A stretch of 8,616 nucleotides of DNA from Clostridiales bacterium (GCA_016303065.1 JAEDMJ010000065.1:1-8616), one strand, 5' to 3'; positions 1 to 5,609 are shown, counted from the stretch's first letter. Notes: generated by a model from the letters alone, not told the origin. Numbers and translations: made by a program.

Positions 1-51
1 CGACCTCCAGCGTGACAGGCTGGCGTTCTAAACCGACTGAACTACCGGGCC
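1..51 (-). tRNA. tRNA-Asp (anticodon GTC), 3' part cut off by the window edge
   Basis: Read on the minus strand from 51, the sequence folds as a tRNA 5' half: acceptor strand GGCCCGG, TA, D arm GTTC/GAAC, then anticodon stem CCAGC/GCTGG around the loop CTGTCAC. The anticodon GTC (plus positions 14-16) reads Asp codons. The gene runs off the window in the variable loop, so the T arm, the acceptor 3' strand and any encoded CCA cannot be seen. It begins 6 nt after the end of tRNA-Val and is therefore almost certainly in the same transcript, driven by the promoter at 180-208. More tRNAs may follow outside the window. Confidence 0.93.
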
Positions 52-57
52 AAATGA

Positions 58-130
58 TGGGGACAACAGGACTCGGACCTGTGACTCCTTGCTTGTAAGG
101 CAAGTGCTCTGCCAGCTGAGCTATGCCCCC
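58..130 (-). tRNA. tRNA-Val (anticodon TAC)
   Basis: A complete 73-nt cloverleaf on the minus strand. The acceptor pair GGGGGCA/TGTCCCC contains one G-T wobble. The D arm is GCTC/GAGC, the anticodon stem is CTTGC/GCAAG around CTTACAA, and the T stem is ACAGG/CCTGT. Anticodon TAC (plus 95-97) decodes GUA and probably other Val codons by wobble. The discriminator is A. The next bases read TCA, so CCA is not encoded and must be added by a nucleotidyltransferase. The T loop reads TCCGAGT: position 55, normally the U that becomes pseudouridine, is C here (plus position 76). This gene is first in a Val-Asp unit. The fold and identity are secure; the position-55 change may be real or a sequence error. 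Confidence 0.95.
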
Positions 131-179
131 GAAAGTGCCCGGCTCGTTCCCTGCCGCCGATTGTCAAGCGACGAACGAT

Positions 180-208
180 ATTATACACAACTCAGAGCGG
201 TTTGTCAA
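180..208 (-). promoter_or_regulatory. Sigma-A-type promoter of the tRNA-Val/tRNA-Asp unit
   Basis: On the minus strand, TTGACA (203-208) and TATAAT (180-185) are separated by exactly 17 bp. Both boxes match the housekeeping consensus perfectly. Transcription should start near 172-174, giving a leader of about 43 nt before tRNA-Val for RNase P to remove. A second TTGACA-like box at 162-167 inside the leader has no matching -10 box. Confidence 0.88.
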
Positions 209-273
209 GACCCAATTTCCAATTTTCTCAAATTTCTTTTCGGCCCGTTTCAAATGCGAAAGTTCAAAAACCA

Positions 274-303
274 GAAAAAGAAATCGGGAGACGCGGTCAC
301 CCG
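274..303 (-). terminator. Intrinsic terminator after the CAU tRNA
   Basis: Read on the minus strand, an 8-bp stem with one T-T mismatch (arms 296-303 and 285-292) closes a 3-nt loop. It is followed by a T-rich tract, ATTTCTTTTTC. It starts 2 nt after the mature tRNA end, so it closes the single-tRNA unit and insulates it from the Val-Asp promoter downstream. Confidence 0.75.
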
Positions 304-305
304 AA

Positions 306-379
306 TGGGCCATCAGGGACTCGAACCCCGGACCGACCGGTTATGAGCCGGTTGCTCTAACCAACTGAGCTAGTGGCCC
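306..379 (-). tRNA. tRNA with CAT anticodon (lysidine-type Ile2 or elongator Met)
   Basis: A complete 74-nt cloverleaf on the minus strand. The acceptor is GGGCCAC/ATGGCCC, the D arm GCTC/GAGC, the anticodon stem ACCGG/CCGGT around CTCATAA, and the T arm CGGGG-TTCGAGT-CCCTG. The CAT anticodon is at plus 343-345 and the discriminator is A. It is not initiator-like, because the first acceptor pair is a normal G-C. CAT can mean elongator Met, or Ile after TilS converts C34 to lysidine. C4-G69 and C5-G68, known TilS determinants in E. coli, are present, and the CTCATAA loop matches B. subtilis Ile2, so I lean to Ile2 without certainty. Position 7 is C facing A66, a mismatch at the base of the acceptor stem. 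CCA is not encoded (TTC follows). Confidence 0.93.
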
Positions 380-388
380 GTCCTCCGC

Positions 389-400
389 CGGATATATCCG
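389..400. repeat. 12-bp perfect palindrome in the leader of the CAU tRNA
   Basis: CGGATATATCCG is its own reverse complement. It lies between the promoter (416-444) and the tRNA 5' end (379), so the precursor leader could form a short hairpin about 10 nt before the RNase P cut. A function is not evident, and it may be chance. Confidence 0.45.
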
Positions 401-415
401 ACCGACAACAGCCAT

Positions 416-444
416 ATTATAGCGGATGAAAATTGATTTGTCAA
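416..444 (-). promoter_or_regulatory. Sigma-A-type promoter of the CAU tRNA
   Basis: On the minus strand, TTGACA (439-444) and TATAAT (416-421) are 17 bp apart, a full consensus match. The predicted start near 409 gives a leader of about 30 nt. No other gene lies between this promoter and the tRNA. Confidence 0.88.
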
Positions 445-547
445 GAGATTTTTTTAAGCTTCAGGGATTTTTCCCGTTCCAAAGCTTTGCCCCCTTCCCC
501 GTTCGTCCGCCCCGGTCCCTTTTCAAAGCCCCGCGGCATATGAGCGC

Positions 548-598
548 CGGAATTTTCCGAAAAGCGATTCTTTGTCTCAGGCGGAATTTTACCGAAAA
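548..598. repeat. Near-identical direct repeat, two copies 34 bp apart
   Basis: Copy 1 at 548-563 reads CGGAATTTTCCGAAAA. Copy 2 at 582-598 reads CGGAATTTTACCGAAAA, identical apart from one inserted A. Copy 1 also contains the inverted repeat CGGAA-TT-TTCCG. A looser relative, CGGAAATTTTTT followed by GAAAAAAA, lies at 727-746 just upstream of the tRNA-Leu -35 box. Whether this is a binding site or drift in simple sequence cannot be told. Confidence 0.55.
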
Positions 599-608
599 AA
601 TTTTTTCG
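593..608. repeat. 16-bp A/T-tract palindrome
   Basis: CG, six A, six T, CG: a perfect self-complement, followed by a further T-rich run. With an A/T-only core it would make a weak hairpin, so it is more plausibly a bent-DNA tract than a terminator. No gene ends here. Confidence 0.45.
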
Positions 609-749
609 TTTTTTCTCTCCCCCGGTCCCGGCAGCCCGCTTTGTCCCCCCGCGGAAGGTTGAAAAAGTCCCCCTTATTTTCCGGATACCGTCCCTTTCCC
701 GCCGATTTTGTTCATGCAAAACCGCCCGGAAATTTTTTGAAAAAAAGGC

Positions 750-778
750 TTGACATTTCGCAGCAAAAGTATTATAAT
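750..778 (+). promoter_or_regulatory. Sigma-A-type promoter of tRNA-Leu, with upstream A/T tracts
   Basis: TTGACA (750-755) and TATAAT (773-778) are separated by 17 bp, a perfect consensus match. Directly upstream, 730-746 consists of A/T tracts that resemble an UP element, the alpha-subunit contact typical of strong stable-RNA promoters. The predicted start near 785 gives a leader of about 35 nt. Confidence 0.9.
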
Positions 779-819
779 ATCGCTTGTCTTCCGCAGGGAA
801 CAGCGTGAGACAAAAATGA

Positions 820-900
820 GCGGTCATGGCGGAACTGGTAGACGCGCACGTTTGAGGGGCGTGTGGCTATGCCATCCGGGTTCAAGTCCCGGTGACCGCA
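820..900 (+). tRNA. tRNA-Leu (anticodon GAG)
   Basis: An 81-nt class II tRNA. The acceptor is GCGGTCA/TGACCGC and the D arm GCG/CGC. The anticodon stem CACGT/GCGTG surrounds TTGAGGG, with anticodon GAG at 854-856 reading CUC and CUU. A long variable arm forms a TGGC/GCCA hairpin, and the T arm is CCGGG-TTCAAGT-CCCGG. The long variable arm and discriminator A fit Leu. The lowest anticodon-stem pair is a T-G wobble. CCA is not encoded, because TAA follows. It is a single-gene unit between its own promoter (750-778) and a terminator (910-933). Confidence 0.96.
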
Positions 901-909
901 TAAAAAAGA

Positions 910-933
910 GCACGCCGACGGCGTGCTTTTTTT
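910..933 (+). terminator. Intrinsic terminator after tRNA-Leu
   Basis: A perfect 7-bp stem GCACGCC/GGCGTGC (910-916 and 920-926) with a 3-nt loop, followed by seven T. An A run just upstream (902-907) could extend pairing into the T tract. It separates tRNA-Leu from typA, whose start lies 53 bp further on. Confidence 0.92.
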
Positions 934-986
934 GTGGCTAAAATCAGGCAAAAGCTTCGATTCAACGAAGGAAAGGATCTGTTAAT

Positions 987-2828
987 TTGATAAGAGAAGA
1001 TCTCAGAAACATCGCGATAATCGCCCACGTCGACCACGGAAAAACCACTCTCGTGGACGAAATGCTCAAGCAGTGCGGCGTCTTCCGCGACAACCAGGCC
1101 GTTGCAGAACGGGTCATGGACTCAGGCGATTTGGAGCGTGAGCGCGGAATCACAATTCTGGCAAAGAACACCGCCGTCAACTACAACGGCGTTAAACTCA
1201 ATATCATCGACACTCCCGGTCACGCGGACTTCGGCGGAGAAGTTGAGCGTATCCTTAAAATGGTCAACGGAGTCCTCCTCCTGGTCGACGCCTATGAAGG
1301 GCCCATGCCCCAGACGCGCTTTGTGCTTCAGCGCGCACTGGAGCTCAAGCTGAAAGTTGTGATCGTCGTCAACAAGATCGACCGTCCCGACGCCCGTCCC
1401 GAAGAGGTCGTTGACGAGATCCTTGAGCTTCTGCTGGATCTGGACGCCACCGACGAGCAGCTCGACTCGCCAATCATCTTCGCCTCCGCCCGCGCGGGCA
1501 CGGCGTCCCTTTCCTGCTACGAGCAGGGAGAAGATCTCCGTCCCCTGCTTGACACCATCCTCTCCCACATTCCGGCGCCCGAGGGAGACGAGACTGCTCC
1601 GCTTAAGATGCTTGTCTCGTCCATTGACTACAACGAATATGTCGGACGCATTGCCGTCGGACGCATCGAAAGCGGGATCATGCGCCAGGGCGAGGATATC
1701 GTCCTCACCGACTGGCACGGCCAGCGCCCCAACCAGAGGGCAAAGGTCGTGAACCTCTACACAATCGACGGACTCAAGCGAATTCCCGTCGAGGAAGGCC
1801 TCCCCGGAGATATCGTTGCCCTTTCCGGAATTGAAAACGTCAATATCGGGGACACTGTCTGTGACCCGGAACACCCGGATCCCCTCCCCTTTGTGAAGAT
1901 CTCCGAGCCCACCGTCGAGATGACCTTCATGGTCAACAACTCCCCCTTTGCCGGACGCGAAGGAAAGCTTGTCACGTCCCGCAATATCCGCGACAGGCTC
2001 ATGCGCGAGCTTTTGAAGGATGTTTCCCTCCGCGTTGAAGAAACCGACTCCACCGACGCTTTCCGGGTCCTCGGCCGCGGCGAAATGCACCTTTCGATCC
2101 TTATCGAAACCATGCGCCGCGAGGGCTACGAGTTCGCCGTCGGCTCTCCCCACGTTCTCCTTCAGAAGAACGAAGCCGGAGAGCTCTGTGAACCCTTTGA
2201 ACACGTCGTCGCCGACGTTCCCGAAAGCTCCGTCGGCAGCGTCATGGAAAAGCTGGGAGCCCGAAAGGGAGAGCTCATAAAGATGAATCCCGTCGGCTCA
2301 AGAATGCGCCTTGAATTCATCGTTCCCGCCCGCGGTCTTTTCGGATACCGAAGCGAGTTCATGACCGACACCCGCGGCGAAGGCGTTCTCAACACTGTTT
2401 TCCACGGCTACGCCCCCTACAAGGGCGAGCTCACCTCCCGGCAGACAGGCTCCCTCGTGGCTTTTGAAACCGGCGAGACAATCACCTACGGCCTTTTCAA
2501 CGCCCAGGAACGCGGCCAGCTCTTTGTCGGCCCCGGCGTTGCCGTCTATGCGGGAATGGTCGTCGGCGTCTCTCCGAAGAACGAGGACATCGTTGTCAAC
2601 GTCTGCAAGAGGAAGCACGCGTCGAATATGCGCGCCTCCGGAAGCGACGAGGCGCTCCGCCTTGTCCCGCCGAGAAATCTGAGCCTTGAACAGTGCCTCG
2701 AATTCCTTGCCGAAGACGAAATTCTCGAAGTGACGCCCCAGAATCTCCGCATCAGAAAAGCGGAGCTTGACCACGGGATCCGCGCCGCCGCGCTGTCCAA
2801 AAAGCGCGCGGCAGCAAAACAGGGCTGA
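987..2828 (+). CDS. typA: TypA/BipA ribosome-associated translational GTPase
   Basis: A 613-aa protein of the TypA/BipA family, which is usually about 600-615 aa. These cytoplasmic GTPases bind the ribosome like EF-G and help 50S assembly and stress or cold adaptation in species studied. The G domain shows AHVDHGKT at 13-20, the switch I segment RERGITI at 51-57, DTPGHADF at 75-82, NKID at 129-132 and SAR at 167-169. It is followed by the beta-barrel and EF-G-like domains. The family-specific C-terminal part includes RGLFGY at 449-454. The start is TTG: the next in-frame ATG (residue 26) would remove the P loop, and GAAGGAAAGGA at 967-977 is well placed for the TTG. No clear promoter fits the 53 bp after the tRNA-Leu terminator, so partial read-through is possible. 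The FmdB-like gene follows 32 bp downstream. Identity is secure. Confidence 0.97.
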   Translation: MIREDLRNIAIIAHVDHGKTTLVDEMLKQCGVFRDNQAVAERVMDSGDLERERGITILAKNTAVNYNGVKLNIIDTPGHADFGGEVERILKMVNGVLLLVDAYEGPMPQTRFVLQRALELKLKVVIVVNKIDRPDARPEEVVDEILELLLDLDATDEQLDSPIIFASARAGTASLSCYEQGEDLRPLLDTILSHIPAPEGDETAPLKMLVSSIDYNEYVGRIAVGRIESGIMRQGEDIVLTDWHGQRPNQRAKVVNLYTIDGLKRIPVEEGLPGDIVALSGIENVNIGDTVCDPEHPDPLPFVKISEPTVEMTFMVNNSPFAGREGKLVTSRNIRDRLMRELLKDVSLRVEETDSTDAFRVLGRGEMHLSILIETMRREGYEFAVGSPHVLLQKNEAGELCEPFEHVVADVPESSVGSVMEKLGARKGELIKMNPVGSRMRLEFIVPARGLFGYRSEFMTDTRGEGVLNTVFHGYAPYKGELTSRQTGSLVAFETGETITYGLFNAQERGQLFVGPGVAVYAGMVVGVSPKNEDIVVNVCKRKHASNMRASGSDEALRLVPPRNLSLEQCLEFLAEDEILEVTPQNLRIRKAELDHGIRAAALSKKRAAAKQG

Positions 2829-2848
2829 TTTTTTTCACAGACGCCCTG
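2820..2848 (+). repeat. Inverted repeat across the typA-zinc-ribbon gap
   Basis: CAGGGC (2820-2825) and GCCCTG (2843-2848) are perfect complements separated by 17 nt, starting just before the typA stop and ending 2 nt before the AGGAGG of the next gene. The T run lies in the loop, not after the stem, so this is not an intrinsic terminator. In mRNA it could influence initiation of the downstream gene. Confidence 0.35.
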
Positions 2849-2860
2849 AAAGGAGGCAAT

Positions 2861-3094
2861 ATGCCGTTCTACACATTCACCTGCAACTCCTGCGGAAAGC
2901 GTTTTGAGGTGCGCTGCACCATCGCGGAAAAGGACAGCGGAAGCATCGTCTGCCCGGGCTGCGGAGCAAACGAGCTTGACCGCGTTTTTGAGGGGTTTTC
3001 CGTCGCCGTAAAGGGCTCTTCCTGCCCCGGCAGGGATGGTGGTTCCCCCTGCCCGTCAGCGGGCCGCTGCGGCGGCTGCTGCGGCAATCGGTGA
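2861..3094 (+). CDS. FmdB-type small zinc-ribbon protein with Cys-rich tail
   Basis: A 77-aa protein matching the FmdB/CxxC-CxxC putative regulatory family. The start MPFYTFTC and paired knuckles C8-x2-C11 and C31-x2-C34 should form one zinc ribbon, with the family's usual Phe-rich stretch after it (RVFEGFSV, 41-48). The C-terminal tail is rich in Gly, Ser, Pro and Cys (Cys 55, 64, 70, 73, 74). Such low-complexity tails are common in the family but of unknown use. There is no signal peptide or membrane segment, so it is probably cytoplasmic. A very strong AGGAGG at 2851-2856 supports the ATG. It is likely co-transcribed with typA (32-bp gap, no terminator) and ends before the bidirectional terminator at 3148. 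Family members were named as regulators of amide metabolism, but no molecular role is firmly established. Confidence 0.88.
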   Translation: MPFYTFTCNSCGKRFEVRCTIAEKDSGSIVCPGCGANELDRVFEGFSVAVKGSSCPGRDGGSPCPSAGRCGGCCGNR

Positions 3095-3140
3095 GCGAAA
3101 GCCGCATCTTCCGCGCCAAAAAAGCTCAACCCAAACCCGT

Positions 3141-3189
3141 AAAAAAACGGAGGGAGAAGGCACTCGTACCTTCTCCCTCCGTTTTTTTT
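3141..3189. terminator. Strong bidirectional terminator between convergent operons
   Basis: A perfect 13-bp stem (3148-3160 with 3169-3181) and an 8-nt loop. It is flanked by seven A on the left and eight T on the right, so it has a U tract in either direction. On the plus strand it ends typA/zinc-ribbon transcripts; on the minus strand it backs up termination after serA. Confidence 0.95.
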
Positions 3190-3202
3190 AAGACCGTACC
3201 GC

Positions 3203-3219
3203 TGCGGACGTTTGCCGCA
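3203..3219. repeat. Small inverted repeat between the two terminators
   Basis: TGCGG (3203-3207) and CCGCA (3215-3219) enclose 7 nt, forming a third short hairpin between the two larger ones. There is no T tract. It may be incidental. Confidence 0.35.
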
Positions 3220-3227
3220 AAGATAAA

Positions 3228-3276
3228 CTCCCCGCCCGGGCTTTTGTCCGAAAACCGCAGGCGGGGAGCTTTTTTT
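3228..3276. terminator. Second terminator-like hairpin, 17 bp past the serA stop
   Basis: A 9-bp stem CTCCCCGCC/GGCGGGGAG (3228-3236 with 3260-3268) closes a 23-nt loop. On the plus strand it is followed by seven T (3270-3276). On the minus strand, the direction serA needs, it is followed by a weaker TTTATCTTT. It therefore probably serves as first terminator for serC-serA and as backup for the plus-strand operon. Confidence 0.8.
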
Positions 3277-3285
3277 ATCTTTTAC

Positions 3286-4464
3286 TCAGCGGGATATAAG
3301 GCGAACCTTGAGGATGTCCCCGCATTCGCCGATTCTGGCAAGGACTTCGTCGCTTACCGCGGCATTGAGATCCACAAGAGTGACGGCATAATCCTTCTTT
3401 GAACGGTTGGTCATATGCTCGATGTTGAGACCGGCTCCGGCGAAACTGCTGGCAATTGTGCTCACCATGTTGGGAACGTTCCTGTGGATGACGACAACAC
3501 GGCTGGCCGACTCGAAGGGCATATCAATGTTGGGCATATTCACGGAGTTTGCAATTGCGCCTGTGAGGAGGTAATTCTGAGCCTCGTCCGCGGCCATGAC
3601 GGCGCAGTTGTCCTCGCTCTCGGGTGTGGACGCACCGAGGTGGGGCATGCAGACGGCGTTCTTCATCTCAAGGGTCTTCTCGTTGGGGAAGTCGGTGACA
3701 TAGGCGGCAACCTTTCCGCTCTCGAGGGCGGCGGCCATGGCGTCGTCGTCCACAAGCTCTCCGCGCGAAAGGTTAATGATCCGCACTCCGTCCTTCATCT
3801 GTGCGATGGTTTCGGCGTTGATCATGTGCTTGGTGTCCGGAGTAAGCGGAACGTGAAGGGTTATATAATCGCTGCCGGAGTAGATGTCCTTGTAGGAAGC
3901 GGCGCGGTTGATGAGACGGTTCAGAACCCATGCGTTCTCAACGGTGAGATACGGGTCGACGCCGGAAACCTCCATACCGAGACGGTATGCAATATTGGCG
4001 ATTATTGCGCCGATGTGGCCGAGGCCGATAACGCCGAGACTCTTTCCCTTGAGCTCCGGTCCGACATAGGCGGATTTGCCCTTTTCGACGGCGGCGGCGA
4101 CGCCTTCCGTGCCTTTAAGGCTCTTTACCCACTCGATGCCGTCGGTGATCTTTCTGGACGCCAAAAGCAGCGCGCAGACGGCAAGCTCCTTGACGGCGTT
4201 GGCGTTTGCGCCGGGCGTGTTGAAAACGACAATGCCGGCTTCGCTGCAGCGGTCGATGGGGATGTTGTTGACGCCGATTCCGGCTCTCGCGATGCAGAGG
4301 AGCTCAGGGTTGAACTCCATCTCGTTGAGCTTTGCGGAACGCACAAGGATCGCATCCGGAGCTTCCAGTTCTTCGCCGAAAACGGTCTTCGCGGGATCAA
4401 GTCTGTCCGTTCCGACCTTTGCGATCTTGTTGTACAGTTTTATCTGATATTTATTTTCCTTCAT
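3286..4464 (-). CDS. serA: D-3-phosphoglycerate dehydrogenase (short ACT type)
   Basis: A 392-aa enzyme that oxidises 3-phosphoglycerate to 3-phosphohydroxypyruvate with NAD, the first step of phosphoserine-pathway serine synthesis in the cytoplasm. The Rossmann motif G147-x-G149-x2-G152 is followed by D170, which favours NAD over NADP. The catalytic residues of the 2-hydroxyacid dehydrogenase family are in place: R234 (NLSRGELVD), E262 (DFPNEK) and H275 (MPHLGAST). Residues from about 318 to the end form an ACT domain, starting SRVVVIHRNVPNMVS. Such domains often bind serine for feedback control, which is inferred here. The length fits short SerA forms lacking the extra domain of longer types. 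The start has GGGAG at 4476-4480. It lies 16 bp after serC and is transcribed with it. serB is not in the window. Confidence 0.96.
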   Translation of the reverse strand: MKENKYQIKLYNKIAKVGTDRLDPAKTVFGEELEAPDAILVRSAKLNEMEFNPELLCIARAGIGVNNIPIDRCSEAGIVVFNTPGANANAVKELAVCALLLASRKITDGIEWVKSLKGTEGVAAAVEKGKSAYVGPELKGKSLGVIGLGHIGAIIANIAYRLGMEVSGVDPYLTVENAWVLNRLINRAASYKDIYSGSDYITLHVPLTPDTKHMINAETIAQMKDGVRIINLSRGELVDDDAMAAALESGKVAAYVTDFPNEKTLEMKNAVCMPHLGASTPESEDNCAVMAADEAQNYLLTGAIANSVNMPNIDMPFESASRVVVIHRNVPNMVSTIASSFAGAGLNIEHMTNRSKKDYAVTLVDLNAAVSDEVLARIGECGDILKVRLISR

Positions 4465-4480
4465 TTTTCAATAAACTCCC

Positions 4481-5569
4481 TTACTTGTTGTTCTTTTCGA
4501 ACTTTTCCATAAAGGAAACAAGAGCCTCGACGCCTTCTCTGGGCATTGCGTTGTAGATGGACGCTCTCATGCCGCCGACGGAACGGTGGCCCTTTACGCT
4601 GACAAGGCCCGCAGCGGCGGCTTCCTTGCAGAAACGGTCGTCCAGCTCGGTGTTTCCGGTGACGAATGTGACGTTCATGACAGAGCGGCAGTCTTTTCTG
4701 ACGGGGTTGGAGAAGAGCTCGCTTGCGTCGATGTAATCGTAGAGCAGCTTGGCCTTGGCTTCGTTGCGCTCTTTCATGGCCTCAAGACCGCCTTCCGCCT
4801 CGATATAGTCAAGCACAAGGCCGATCATATATATCGGGAAGCAGGGCGGAGTGTTGTACATGGAGTTGTTCTTCGCCTGGGTCGCGTAATCGAAAACGGC
4901 GGGGGTGCTGGGCATGGCCTTGCCCATAAGGTCGTTTCTGACGATAACGACCGTAACGCCGGCGGGAGCAAGGTTTTTCTGGGCTCCGGCATAGATGAGA
5001 CCGAAACGGCTGACGTCAACGGGCTCGGACATGATGCAGGAGCTCATGTCTGCAACAAGGGGCACGTTTCCGGTCCGGGGAATATAATTCCACTTTGAGC
5101 CGTAGATCGTGTTGTTGAAGCAGATGTGAACATAATCGGCGTCGGGAGAGAGCTTGAGCTCTTCCTGAGCAGGGATATATGTAAAGTTTGCGGGCTTGGA
5201 AGTTGCGGCAAGATTTGCTGTGCCGTACTTTTTTCCTTCCTCCCATGCTTTTCCGGAAAACTGACCGGTGACAACATAGTCCGCACTGTTGGAGCCGGTC
5301 ATAAGGTTCATCGGGACCATCGCAAACTGGGCGGAAGCGCCGCCCTGAAGCAGCAGAATGCTGTAATTATCGGGAATGTTCATAACACGGCGGATCGAAT
5401 CCACCACGCCGCAGATGACCGCATCATATGTTTTAGATCGATGGCTCATCTCAGTGATCGACATACCGCTTCCCCGGTAGTTCATCATCTCAGACGAAGC
5501 TTTCTCAAGAACCGGCAGCGGCAGCATTGAGGGACCGGCCGAAAAATTGTAAACGCGGTCGTACTTCAT
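4481..5569 (-). CDS. serC: Phosphoserine aminotransferase
   Basis: A 362-aa PLP enzyme, the usual SerC length. It transfers the amino group of glutamate to 3-phosphohydroxypyruvate to give phosphoserine, the second step of serine synthesis; the family can also serve vitamin B6 synthesis in some bacteria. The start NFSAGPSMLP (8-17), the phosphate-binding segment GGASAQF (76-82), D174 and the PLP lysine K198 in GAQKNLAPAG (195-204) are all present. I chose ATG at 5569 because GGAGG (5577-5581) lies 7 nt upstream and the family's N-terminus starts there. The frame is open 54 codons further upstream, but that stretch contains the promoter. It is first in a serC-serA operon from the promoter at 5609-5637. 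Confidence 0.96.
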   Translation of the reverse strand: MKYDRVYNFSAGPSMLPLPVLEKASSEMMNYRGSGMSITEMSHRSKTYDAVICGVVDSIRRVMNIPDNYSILLLQGGASAQFAMVPMNLMTGSNSADYVVTGQFSGKAWEEGKKYGTANLAATSKPANFTYIPAQEELKLSPDADYVHICFNNTIYGSKWNYIPRTGNVPLVADMSSCIMSEPVDVSRFGLIYAGAQKNLAPAGVTVVIVRNDLMGKAMPSTPAVFDYATQAKNNSMYNTPPCFPIYMIGLVLDYIEAEGGLEAMKERNEAKAKLLYDYIDASELFSNPVRKDCRSVMNVTFVTGNTELDDRFCKEAAAAGLVSVKGHRSVGGMRASIYNAMPREGVEALVSFMEKFEKNNK

Positions 5570-5594
5570 TTTTATACCTCCAAAAAAGCACATT

Positions 5595-5609
5595 TTATGT
5601 ACATCATAA
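5595..5609. promoter_or_regulatory. Inverted repeat at the serC transcription start (possible operator)
   Basis: TTATG (5595-5599) and CATAA (5605-5609) flank TACAT, with a perfect ATGTACAT palindrome at 5597-5604. It covers the predicted start and touches the -10 box, a position where a repressor could act. No regulator is recognised, and the arms are short and A/T-rich, so chance is likely enough. Confidence 0.3.

Larger units (their letters stand above)
445..729. other. Non-coding spacer between divergent tRNA promoters
   Basis: About 300 bp with no convincing gene on either strand. The plus strand is pyrimidine-rich, with repeated runs of T and of C and short A tracts. Open frames exist (for example a minus-strand frame over 441-827), but they are Lys/Arg-rich, lack a ribosome binding site, resemble no family and run across the tRNA-Leu promoter. 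It holds a near-identical pair of 16-17-nt repeats (548-598), a 16-nt A/T palindrome (593-608), and ends in A/T tracts next to the tRNA-Leu promoter. I see no riboswitch or recognisable RNA gene. Confidence 0.6.

Noticed and set aside
89..368. Small plus-strand frames over the tRNA-Val/CAU tRNA region
   Set aside because: They are translations of the reverse complements of tRNA genes. Peptides such as GLEPRTDRL are a well-known tRNA artefact.
441..827. 128-codon minus-strand frame in the spacer between tRNA promoters
   Set aside because: It crosses the tRNA-Leu promoter and start of the gene, is Lys/Arg-rich low-complexity sequence, and has no ribosome binding site or homology I recognise.
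1122..2204. 360-codon open frame antisense to typA
   Set aside because: It lies wholly opposite a conserved GTPase. Its composition follows from the codon bias of typA, and it has no ribosome binding site or recognisable domain.
2820..2848. Terminator between typA and the zinc-ribbon gene
   Set aside because: The inverted repeat has its T run in the loop and none after the stem, and a strong ribosome binding site follows at once, so co-transcription is more likely.
3415..4512. 365-codon open frame antisense to serA
   Set aside because: A long frame rich in Val, Gly, His and Asp that simply mirrors serA codons. It has no family resemblance, and SerA itself shows every catalytic residue.
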